This document shows positions 7,699-14,399 of a stretch of 21,087 nucleotides of DNA, piece after piece. The position numbers and the translations under genes were made by a program. Within the stretch, counting starts at the first letter, position 1. Each line of letters starts with the position of its first letter. The notes below the pieces were generated by a model. The model had not been told where the DNA came from. It saw nothing but the letters and a program-made list of their open reading frames with translations, and made no database searches. The DNA is from JAAYJT01 sp037446395 (GTDB taxonomy: Bacteria; Bacteroidota; Bacteroidia; Bacteroidales; JAAYJT01): positions 1 to 21,087 of the forward strand of contig JBBIIP010000037.1 in assembly GCA_037446395.1 (NCBI GenBank), read 5' to 3'.

Positions 7699-9045
7699 CT
7701 AAGCCATGATAGCCCCAAATATTAACCCTGATGCTGTAGCCATAACAACGACCAACCCAATGTAAACAAATGTTTTCTGTGATCCCATTACAGTCCTGAT
7801 TATCAGCATATTAGGAAGTGATAGCGCTGGCCCGGCAAGCAATAATGCCAGCGCGGGGCCCTTTCCCATGCCTGTAGCAATCAACCCTTGCAAAATAGGA
7901 ACCTCTGTGAGGGTTGCAAAATACATGAACGCTCCTACAAGAGCGGCAAAGAAGTTCGATAGCAGCGAGTTTCCACCCACCAGCCATTTTATCCATTCGT
8001 TGGGTATGATACCTGCGATGGTTTGCCCATCATGGGTTGAACCCAACAGGAAACCAGCCGTAATTACCCCGATGGCAAGCAAAGGCATGATTTGCCTGGC
8101 AAAGCCCCATGTGGCGATAGCCCACTCCCGGTTTTCATTATCATTCTTGTCGAGTAATGTCATGACGCTCAGGCCTGTAAATCCAACCAGGACAGGAAGC
8201 AGCGGTTTAATGCCTGGGTTGGTAATCAGCACAATCGAAAGAAGTACTGAGGCTGCAGTAACCACGACAGAAATCGCAACCCAGTGCCATTTAATTTTAA
8301 GGATATAAATGAGCGAATAGGCCAGAAGCAGGGAAAAAAGCCCGGTGAAATACCATTTGTTTGCCCAAATGAAATACCAGGAACTCAACGTATCATCTGT
8401 TGCAGGCCTTCCCCAATTGGCAAATACCATGATCAGAATTAGTGTGAAGAAAAGCAAAGAAGTTTGCCAAATGGGTCTCTTATCTGGCGGATTGACAACA
8501 TTCATCTGCTGTGCTCTTTTTAACTGCTCTTCCTTTCGATAGATGAGCGACATGATAACCCCTATGACCACGCTAAACACCAACGCCCCGATTATTCGAG
8601 CGACACCCATCTCGAACCCAAGTATTCGGGCCGTAAGGATGATGGCAAGAATATTGATGGCTGGTCCCGAATATAGAAAGGCTACTGCCGGCCCTAATCC
8701 GGCTCCACGTTTATGAATGCTTGAAAACAATGGAAGGATCGTGCATGAGCAGACTGACAGAATTGTTCCTGAAACTGCCGCAACTGAATAAGCGAGCCAT
8801 TTTTTGGCATTGGCGCCAAAATACTTTAGCACAGAGCCTTGACTTACAAAAACGGAAATCACACCTGCAATGAAAAATGCGGGTAACAAACAGAGGATAA
8901 CATGTTCACGGGCATACCATTTTGTGAGATCGAAGGTAGCCTTGACTGCAGTATTGAACCGCTCGCTGTCAATAGGTAGGAAAAATGCACCAATAAATGC
9001 TATGACGATCAAAAGTAAAAATCTCAATTCCTTTTTGGTTTCCAT
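7699..9045 (-). CDS. Large membrane permease of the UPF0718/ArsP_1 type (CxC permease)
   Basis: The ATG at 9045 (METKKEL) is preferred to a TTG six bases upstream, giving 448 residues. About ten hydrophobic helices are visible. The first half carries the family signature SVCSCTILPLF with C99 and C101, followed by GPAVAFLYSGPAINILAI. The second half has a related GKGPALALLLAGPALSLPN repeat, so the two halves look like an inverted or duplicated pair. Members of this family occur with arsenic genes, and ArsP-type relatives export trivalent organoarsenicals; this protein is longer than typical ArsP. It is the last gene of the ars cluster, behind a ruined acr3, and could take over As(III) or methyl-arsenical export. 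That role is inferred. Confidence 0.8.
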   Translation of the reverse strand: METKKELRFLLLIVIAFIGAFFLPIDSERFNTAVKATFDLTKWYAREHVILCLLPAFFIAGVISVFVSQGSVLKYFGANAKKWLAYSVAAVSGTILSVCSCTILPLFSSIHKRGAGLGPAVAFLYSGPAINILAIILTARILGFEMGVARIIGALVFSVVIGVIMSLIYRKEEQLKRAQQMNVVNPPDKRPIWQTSLLFFTLILIMVFANWGRPATDDTLSSWYFIWANKWYFTGLFSLLLAYSLIYILKIKWHWVAISVVVTAASVLLSIVLITNPGIKPLLPVLVGFTGLSVMTLLDKNDNENREWAIATWGFARQIMPLLAIGVITAGFLLGSTHDGQTIAGIIPNEWIKWLVGGNSLLSNFFAALVGAFMYFATLTEVPILQGLIATGMGKGPALALLLAGPALSLPNMLIIRTVMGSQKTFVYIGLVVVMATASGLIFGAIMA

Positions 9046-9057
9046 AACCAATAGTTT

Positions 9058-9296
9058 TTAATTTATGAAACTATGCCTGTTTCTGTTTGCATACCTGACA
9101 AGGATGAGCATGACCGGAACCTCAACCAAAACGCCTACCACCGTTAAAAATGGTAATGGGACTTGATACGCTTGCACCTTCGAACTGGCGTAAAAAGCCT
9201 TGTGCTTCAGGAAAGAACTACCCTTTGGCAATACCTGCAGCGGTTCAAGTACCACCCATAATGTGAGAAAACGTTCAAAAAATTAAATTCCTTCAT
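9058..9296 (-). pseudogene. acr3: Remnant of an ACR3-family arsenite efflux pump
   Basis: Read on the minus strand, three frames together rebuild the two ends of ACR3 with most of the middle missing. The start at 9296 gives MKEFNF. After a one-base loss in the A-run 9277-9282 comes ERFLTLWVVL. After a second one-base loss near 9245 comes TAAGIAKG, then a stop (TAG, 9218-9220), then FFPEAQGFLRQFEG to PITI. Near 9146-9155 the sequence jumps to TVVGVLVEVPVMLILV and ends at 9058, which matches the ACR3 C-terminus. ACR3 pumps are about 340-390 residues with ten helices, so roughly 270 residues are gone. Two frameshifts, a nonsense codon and a deletion cannot leave a pump. The match is from memory of the family pattern, not from an alignment. 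A 65-codon open frame (9255-9058) across it is a by-product. Confidence 0.78.
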
Positions 9297-9317
9297 GTTT
9301 TGTCATTACGATCTATT

Positions 9318-10127
9318 TTAGCAACAACAACCGCAACCCGATAACTTTTCGCCAACAATGTGAATGCCAAGCACTCTTACTTCTGACTGTTTAAACCCTT
9401 CCAGTTCCTCCAACGTCAGGTGCTTTAATAGGATATCATCCGGAACCGGGTATTCAGTTTCTTTTTGAATGGAGATATTTTTAAAACCGGCATCCTGAAT
9501 AATCTGTATATATTCCTCTTTTGAAAGCGCCCCGCTCACGCAGCCACAGTAAAGCTCAATGGATTGTCTCAATTTCATCGGAAGAACGCCTTCGATTACT
9601 ATATCGGAAATGGAAAAGTGGCCTTGATTCTTCAGAATACGATAGATTTCTGAAAGCGCATTTCGCTTATTGGGCACCAGGTTGAGCACACAATTGCTGA
9701 TCACCACATCGGCTGCATAGGAGGGCACTTGCAGTTCTTCAATTTCGCCTTTGAAAAATCGCACATTTTTCAAACCCAGTTTTTTTGCATTTTGGTTGGC
9801 TTTTCGAACCATGGCCGCAGAAAAGTCTATGCCTATCACACGGCCTGTCGGGCCTGTCAACCGGGCAGCAATGAAACAGTCGTTTCCGGCACCTGAGCCC
9901 AGATCTACCACCAAATCGCCATTTTTAATGCTTGCAAACGCTGTTGGCAAGCCACAACCCAATCCAAGATCAGCATCCGGATAATAGCCTTCGAGGCTTT
10001 GATAATCCTGCTTAAAAACTGTATAATCATTTGAAGAGCAATCGCCTGTGGCACAGCACTGAGCGTTACTGTTGGCAATGGCACTGTATTTTTCCTGCAC
10101 AGCACCTTTCAGTTCTTTTTCGTTCAT
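9318..10127 (-). CDS. arsM: Arsenite S-adenosylmethionine methyltransferase
   Basis: A 269-residue class I methyltransferase with SAM motif VDLGSGAGND (74-83), an acidic IGIDFSAAMV strand end (98-107) and the ArsM cysteines in their expected contexts: C58 (LGCGLP), C146 (SNCVLNL) and C196 (CGCVSGAL). An N-terminal Cys group (C24, C25, C30) and the tail CGCCC (265-269) may bind As(III). The enzyme would methylate arsenite to mono- and dimethyl species, which are volatile or exported. The reading frame is intact, in contrast to the broken arsC upstream and acr3 downstream in the same cluster. It starts 22 nt after the end of the arsC remnant. Confidence 0.93.
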   Translation of the reverse strand: MNEKELKGAVQEKYSAIANSNAQCCATGDCSSNDYTVFKQDYQSLEGYYPDADLGLGCGLPTAFASIKNGDLVVDLGSGAGNDCFIAARLTGPTGRVIGIDFSAAMVRKANQNAKKLGLKNVRFFKGEIEELQVPSYAADVVISNCVLNLVPNKRNALSEIYRILKNQGHFSISDIVIEGVLPMKLRQSIELYCGCVSGALSKEEYIQIIQDAGFKNISIQKETEYPVPDDILLKHLTLEELEGFKQSEVRVLGIHIVGEKLSGCGCCC

Positions 10128-10149
10128 AGATTTCCTTTTATTTTATTGA

Positions 10150-10556
10150 TTACTGATCCCGGAATGCAGCGTTTGCTTTATCCAAAACCCGCCGGTACAC
10201 ACGAAAAACAAATTTTTCACTGGTAGTAGCATAGGCCAAGCCCTCAAAACCGATTTGGAATCTTTTCTTACCTTGCCCGCAAAAACAGGGCAGGATGAGT
10301 TGGCGTCTCGGTAAACTGGAACAACATAATCACTTTCCTCATCTAAAAAGTATTCAATTTGATTAGGTGCGCAATTTCTGCTATCCATTCTATTTTCCTT
10401 CCTTACCGCTGTAACCTGTTGACTGAACTCTCCGAAAGTTTTTGCTCCTGCCGAGTAAACAACCCGCTCATTTTCAAGCGATTGAATAAATCCTTGTACC
10501 ATATGGCTTTTGTAGCTTTTCCCCGCGCTTTAGTCCGGTACCCTGATAGGTTTCAT
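10150..10556 (-). pseudogene. arsC: Broken arsenate reductase (low-molecular-weight phosphatase type)
   Basis: The ancestral gene runs from ATG at 10556 (8 nt after arsG) to TAA at 10150. Its P-loop region is collinear with the family pattern V-L-F-x-C-T-G-N-S-C-R-S but reads V-P-D-stop-S-A-G-K-S-Y-K-S. So codon 9 is a TAA, the nucleophile Cys is Ser, the second Cys is Tyr and Arg is Lys. The middle (10502 to about 10270) still reads like ArsC: GFIQSLENERVVYSAG, NQIEYFLDEE and CPVFAGKV. The redox Cys before CPVF is also changed (VYRDANSSC). A one-base loss in the A-run 10263-10266 then shifts the frame; the other frame continues as RFQIGFEGLAYAT and VYRRVLDKANAAFRD. Several independent lesions, including lost catalytic residues, argue for decay rather than sequencing error. 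Confidence 0.87.
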
Positions 10557-10563
10557 AGGCCGG

Positions 10564-11283
10564 TTATTTGATATAGATGATATAAATATAGTAGAACCCG
10601 ATTAAAATAAATATGATGGCCACCACCTTCCTAAGCCAAAATTCGAAAGCTTTGACCTTCTTATAGAATGATCCGATGCCAGTAAGGCTGAAAGCTAAGA
10701 ACCAGGCCAAAATGATGACTGGCAGAGCTGTTGCGATAGCAAAAACACAAGGCAGAAAATAGCCTGCCGGGCTGGCGACAGCCAAAGGTATCAGTCCTCC
10801 GAAAAATAACACACCACTATACGGGCAAAATGCAAGCGCAAAAGCAACTCCAAGAAAAAGAGAATTCCAGTAACTGCCACCCCCGGCCTTTTTTTCGAGT
10901 TTTTGAGATTGCCGGCCGAAAAGCGAAAAATTGATTTTTATCAGGTCGAGCATAAAAATTCCTATCAGAATCAGAAATGGTCCAATCAGAAGTTCGCCCC
11001 AGGTTCCAACTGCTTTCTGAATTTTAAAAACACTCGCACCCTGTCGTAAAATAATTATCATGATAACTCCCAGTACCGTATAACCAATCACCCTGCCCAG
11101 GGTGTAGATAATCCCATTCCAAAACACTTTTCGTTTGTTTTGAATATCCTTGCTGATATACCCGATTGCGGAGATGTTTGTGGCAAGCGGACAAGGGCTG
11201 ATCGCTGTCATCAAACCCAGCACAAATGCTGTGAGCGTCGGAAATTGTGAGCTATCGGCAATTTGTTGTAAATACTCCATCAT
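10564..11283 (-). CDS. arsG: ArsG-family organoarsenical efflux permease
   Basis: A 239-residue membrane protein of the CcdA/DsbD-like six-helix type. Helix 1 carries AISPCPLATN (Cys-Pro pair near residue 31) and a later helix carries ALAFCPYSGVLFFGG, the equivalent Cys-Pro site of the second half. This matches the ArsG family, whose Shewanella member belongs to the arsEFG system for nitrated and amino-aromatic arsenicals. Its stop is 8 nt before the start of the ruined arsC, and it lies 73 nt behind the arsF-family gene. A CcdA-like thiol-electron carrier for the neighbouring CxxC lipoprotein is the alternative reading, and the two ideas are not exclusive. Confidence 0.83.
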   Translation of the reverse strand: MMEYLQQIADSSQFPTLTAFVLGLMTAISPCPLATNISAIGYISKDIQNKRKVFWNGIIYTLGRVIGYTVLGVIMIIILRQGASVFKIQKAVGTWGELLIGPFLILIGIFMLDLIKINFSLFGRQSQKLEKKAGGGSYWNSLFLGVAFALAFCPYSGVLFFGGLIPLAVASPAGYFLPCVFAIATALPVIILAWFLAFSLTGIGSFYKKVKAFEFWLRKVVAIIFILIGFYYIYIIYIK

Positions 11284-11356
11284 GGTTCATTTGAAGTCGT
11301 GAAATCCTGTATCACAATGGGGGTTATATTAAGAACCTGGAAACTGAAATCCATGA

Positions 11357-11785
11357 TTATAGCCCATCATTCAGAAACTCGTTGGCTACCTCAATAATGA
11401 GCTCCTTGAGGAAGTCCGGATTTCTAAGTGCATTTGCAAAAGCCAGGTCGGTTATATTTTTATACGAATCGCCTGAGGCTACAATCAAACTGCTGAAACA
11501 GACCTGATATTTCTCTGCCAGTTCTTCGTTTTCCTTTTTTGATAAATCAATTTCGTGGTACGCCAAATCAGTGTTTTGCGAAAAGTGCGATTTGATAGTT
11601 TCCTCCGTAAGTTGCTGAACAGCGATACAGGTGGGGCATCGTTGTTTACCATGAAAATAATACACAGTGACTTTGAAGTTGGCGGTTGGCTCTCTCGGAT
11701 CCGTGTTCAGTTGCTTTTTCACCCCCGAAGGGTTACAACCCGCCATCAGCGTGATGGCAACAATAAAAAGAGTTATTGCTTTCAT
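11357..11785 (-). CDS. arsF: ArsF-family thioredoxin-like lipoprotein
   Basis: A 142-residue protein with lipobox LMAGC (C17), so it is anchored in the envelope. A thioredoxin-like domain follows, with FHGKQRCPTCIAVQQL holding the CxxC pair C50/C53. Databases name such proteins after ArsF, a subunit of the nitrophenyl-arsenical reduction system. The CxxC pair suggests thiol redox work, perhaps keeping arsenic trivalent outside the membrane or receiving electrons from the CcdA-like ArsG next door. It is 13 nt behind arsR, so it is regulated with it. Activity on any arsenical is inferred from name and context only. Confidence 0.8.
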   Translation of the reverse strand: MKAITLFIVAITLMAGCNPSGVKKQLNTDPREPTANFKVTVYYFHGKQRCPTCIAVQQLTEETIKSHFSQNTDLAYHEIDLSKKENEELAEKYQVCFSSLIVASGDSYKNITDLAFANALRNPDFLKELIIEVANEFLNDGL

Positions 11786-11798
11786 TCCGATTTATGCA

Positions 11799-12116
11799 TC
11801 AATGATTCGTGTTTTCTTTTTCGAAAATATTACTATATAATGAGTGTAACCTCTTCCAGTTTTCGCGGTTGAGGCAATACTTGATATAAGGTGGTTCAAT
11901 TTCGCCTTGAATTAGTCCTGCATATTTCAGTTCTTTCAGGTGCTGCGAGAGGGTGGAACGTCCGATAGACAGTTCCTCCACCAGCTCTCCGCTATAGCAG
12001 CATGAGTGCATTGTCGAGAGCTTCCTTAGGATGAAAACCCTGACAGGATGGCTGAGTGCCTTCGCAAACTGAGCGATTTGCAAGACTTCAGGGTCGAAAG
12101 TTACTTTTTTAGCCAT
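11799..12116 (-). CDS. arsR: ArsR-family arsenic-responsive repressor
   Basis: The ATG at 12116 is preferred over a TTG at 12131, giving 105 residues. The winged helix spans about residues 15-85: ALSHPVRVFILRKL, then the recognition part SIGRSTLSQHLKELKYAGLI. Adjacent cysteines C39-C40 (HSCCYSGEL) sit where arsenic-sensing ArsR proteins keep their Cys pair, with a third Cys in IKYCLNRENW. Binding of As(III) should release it from DNA. Its start overlaps the thioredoxin gene stop (ATGGCTAA), so the two are translationally coupled. The likely operator is the inverted repeat at 12390-12419. Confidence 0.93.
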   Translation of the reverse strand: MAKKVTFDPEVLQIAQFAKALSHPVRVFILRKLSTMHSCCYSGELVEELSIGRSTLSQHLKELKYAGLIQGEIEPPYIKYCLNRENWKRLHSLYSNIFEKENTNH

Positions 12117-12360
12117 TGGCAACCCTGTCAATTAGTTTTATTATTTCTTCTTTCGAAGGAACAAAACCCTTAACAACCACTTTTTCATTGATGACAAGAG
12201 CAGGTGTTGAAATCACGTGGTAACTCATAATATCCATGATATCGTCAACCTTGCTCACTTCGGCTTCATAATTTTGCTCTGCTATCACTTCTCTGGTCAG
12301 TTTTTCGAGACTTTTACACTTCGGGCAACCTGGCCCTAACACTTTGATGCTGATCTTCAT
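12109..12360 (-). CDS. Small thioredoxin-like redox protein
   Basis: An 83-residue cytoplasmic protein of the small redox-active disulfide (MTH895-like) thioredoxin family: beta strand ISIKVLGPG, CPKC (C12, C15), cis-Pro region ISTPALVINEKVVVKG. It is the first gene of the ars cluster and overlaps the arsR start by 8 nt. It could have reduced ArsC or could reduce arsenicals or sensor cysteines. With ArsC lost, its present partner is unclear. Confidence 0.87.
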   Translation of the reverse strand: MKISIKVLGPGCPKCKSLEKLTREVIAEQNYEAEVSKVDDIMDIMSYHVISTPALVINEKVVVKGFVPSKEEIIKLIDRVANG

Positions 12361-12389
12361 TACAATATGGTTTTTGAAAATTCAATTAG

Positions 12390-12419
12390 ATATTTCGCAA
12401 AATAACGAAATATTTTGCG
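12390..12419. promoter_or_regulatory. Probable ArsR operator, two interlocked inverted repeats
   Basis: ATATTTCG-N8-CGAAATAT (12390-12413) and CGCAAAATA-N6-TATTTTGCG (12396-12419) are both perfect and overlap each other. They lie 30 nt before the start of the thioredoxin-arsR unit. On the minus strand the stretch includes TATTTTG, one base short of the TAnnTTTG box, with a TTG 22 nt upstream. Bound ArsR would then cover the promoter. Operator identity is inferred from symmetry and place. Confidence 0.68.
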
Positions 12420-12490
12420 CCCCATACAATTTTTGAAAATATTTTTAGGGTTAAACCACTGTAGTGCTTTTGGACCTGACAACGCTAAAT

Positions 12491-12523
12491 AAAAAAACCG
12501 GATGAAAATAAATTCCATCCGGT
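12491..12523 (-). terminator. Terminator of the FadL-type gene
   Basis: On the minus strand ACCGGATG and CATCCGGT form a perfect 8-bp stem (12516-12523 with 12497-12504) around an 11-nt loop and run into a seven-base T tract (A residues 12491-12497 on the plus strand). It lies 23 nt beyond the stop of the outer membrane protein gene and separates it from the ars cluster promoter. Confidence 0.88.
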
Positions 12524-12546
12524 CGTTAAAATTTGAAGAAATTGTC

Positions 12547-14175
12547 TTACAGGCTGAAATCTATTCCAAAGGCTGCAACCATGGCTTTGCGGTTGTACGT
12601 TTCGTCATAGTTGACATTGCTGCCTGCTACGTTAATGGTAATCACCTTCACGTTCGAAATGTACCAGGTGTTCATTCCACCAAGGTTCACAGCGATTTTT
12701 GGTGTTACCTGGTAGCGAAGGCCGCCTCCCACGCTATTGGTTGAAAGGCTGTGGCTTAGGTCGCTCTGATATAGCTTGGTAACACCTGTTTGTGTTCTCA
12801 AATATCCGGCACTCAGCAAAAGTTTATCCGTAAGCGAGTATTCGACTCCAAAAGCCCCTTCCCAAAGATTTTTATCAATAACTTCATAATTGCCAACGAA
12901 CACGCCTGCAATCTTTTTGCCATAATCGGCATTTTTGTCGAGATAGACATGATAACCGGCATGCAACTTGAGCTTGCTGATAGGAGCAAATGAAGCCCCA
13001 AGGGATATGAGCGAAGGCATATCGTTTGGTGTTTCAGCGCCGTCGGGAAATAATTTTACATCGTCAATGGTAGTTTCATTAACGACATCCATTTTTGCGC
13101 GATGCTCATATTTAAAACCAACGTTGAATTTGTCAGAAATCTGCAGATTAACCCCAATGATTGGAGCAATACCGCTTCCACCCTGAGTGGCATCTACCTG
13201 CTTGTCTGAAGTAGCAACAGAATTGGCAGCCATGTCTTTGGCGTTGGCAGCATAGGTTGCAGAGGCGCCGTAAAAGAAGGCCTGTGCTTGTGCAATGGTC
13301 ATTCCGGTTGGATTTCCTCCAAGCGAGGTAATGGTGCCCTGCAATTGAGCAACCTGCGCTGCTGTAAGGCCTGCAGCGGTTCCATTTGAAAGGAGCACCG
13401 ACCCTGCCCCGGCAGTTATAATGGGTTGAAGGCTACCACCGGTTCCGGTAAGCACAGTGGATAAGTTGCCCAGATAGCCTGAGAAATCGGCAAAGAAAGT
13501 TGTTGCTTTCACCATGTTTTGTCCGTTGTACTCGGCTTTCACAGCAGGGATGTTGGGGTTGATCTTGATGTCTTTCAGGTATCCGTTATAAGAGTTGGAA
13601 ACACTCAGATAGCGTAATCCGACAGCCAACGAAAGGACATCACTTACCTGATATGCCGCAGTTCCCTGGACTCCCCAAATGATTGATTTTCCTTCGAACT
13701 CAACATCCATCGAGTATTTGGATGTCGGTACACCGCCTTTAGACAAAGAGGCAGGAATTGAGGCTGGTTGGTTCTCAAACGATGGCAAGCCATCTTCGTA
13801 AAGTGCGCTTCCGCCGCCACCGATTGGGTTGACCGAGAGGGCAAAAGCAAATCTGTCTTTTTTATAGGCAGCATAAACTGATGGGAAAATGGGTGCTGTA
13901 ACCCCACCAATAAATTCCTTCACATTCGATTTGTCAAATGTGCTGCCGATTTTACGTTCCTGAGTAATGAACTGGTTGTTCACGGAGAGGTGGAACCCAT
14001 CTTTAAACAGCGACATGGCTGCAGGGTTAAAGTACACAGCATCAATGCCCAGGGTGGCGTCGCGTGCGGGCATACGGATGAATGATGCACTCTGGTTCGT
14101 GTTGGTGACAATGCCACCGGCCATGACTACAAAGGTCATTGCTAAAAGGCTAAAAGTGAAAATTGCTTTCTTCAT
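12547..14175 (-). CDS. OmpP1/FadL family outer membrane transporter
   Basis: The ATG at 14175 is used because the signal peptide MKKAIFTFSLLAMTFVVMAGG starts there and a consensus promoter ends just upstream; this gives 542 residues. The FadL hallmark NPAAMSLFKDG (50-60) follows the N-terminal hatch-like segment. Later strands (GVNLQISDKFNVGFKYEHR, LHAGYHVYLDK, AFGVEYSLTDKLLLSAGY, VNLGGMNTWY) form the barrel, which ends in AAFGIDFSL. An Ala/Gly/Gln-rich stretch at about residues 228-332 is inserted relative to the classical family. FadL proteins take up long-chain fatty acids or other hydrophobic compounds; the ligand here is unknown. It is transcribed alone. Confidence 0.87.
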   Translation of the reverse strand: MKKAIFTFSLLAMTFVVMAGGIVTNTNQSASFIRMPARDATLGIDAVYFNPAAMSLFKDGFHLSVNNQFITQERKIGSTFDKSNVKEFIGGVTAPIFPSVYAAYKKDRFAFALSVNPIGGGGSALYEDGLPSFENQPASIPASLSKGGVPTSKYSMDVEFEGKSIIWGVQGTAAYQVSDVLSLAVGLRYLSVSNSYNGYLKDIKINPNIPAVKAEYNGQNMVKATTFFADFSGYLGNLSTVLTGTGGSLQPIITAGAGSVLLSNGTAAGLTAAQVAQLQGTITSLGGNPTGMTIAQAQAFFYGASATYAANAKDMAANSVATSDKQVDATQGGSGIAPIIGVNLQISDKFNVGFKYEHRAKMDVVNETTIDDVKLFPDGAETPNDMPSLISLGASFAPISKLKLHAGYHVYLDKNADYGKKIAGVFVGNYEVIDKNLWEGAFGVEYSLTDKLLLSAGYLRTQTGVTKLYQSDLSHSLSTNSVGGGLRYQVTPKIAVNLGGMNTWYISNVKVITINVAGSNVNYDETYNRKAMVAAFGIDFSL

Positions 14176-14199
14176 AACTTCTGTTTTGGTTATTGGGGG

Positions 14200-14229
14200 C
14201 AAATTTAATCAAGTTTATTGAAAAACAAA
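14200..14229 (-). promoter_or_regulatory. Consensus Bacteroidota promoter of the FadL-type gene
   Basis: On the minus strand TTTG (14226-14229), an 18-nt spacer and TAAATTTG (14200-14207) make a complete -33/-7 promoter. Transcription would start near 14194, leaving about 19 nt before the ATG at 14175. This supports the chosen start over a start at 14202, which would fall inside the promoter. Confidence 0.72.
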
Positions 14230-14326
14230 ATAATTCAAAATGTTTATAGGAGATAAGTTTATAGCCTGATAACCAGAGCTTTGAAATAGATTCATAAACA
14301 CCGAACAAATTTATAATTTAGTTTTT

Positions 14327-14342
14327 AAGGCACCTGTGCCTT
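14327..14342. repeat. Inverted repeat between divergent genes
   Basis: AAGGCAC and GTGCCTT form a perfect 7-bp inverted repeat with a 2-nt centre. It lies 58 nt before the MORN-repeat gene and about 100 nt beyond the FadL promoter, so it could be an operator for the plus-strand gene. No T tract follows, so it is not a terminator. No exact -7 box was found for the downstream gene. Confidence 0.35.
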
Positions 14343-14399
14343 GAATTCAATAAAAAACACTGATATTCGTTTGATTTAACGATCAGATTTTAACAGCGT

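Noticed and set aside
9058..9255. 65-codon open frame as a small membrane protein
   Set aside because: Only its last 30 or so residues are a true ACR3 end; the rest is ACR3 coding DNA read in the wrong frame.
10143..10502. 119-codon open frame as an intact hypothetical protein
   Set aside because: It is the middle of the arsC remnant plus an out-of-frame tail; its true start, P-loop and C-terminus lie in other places or frames.
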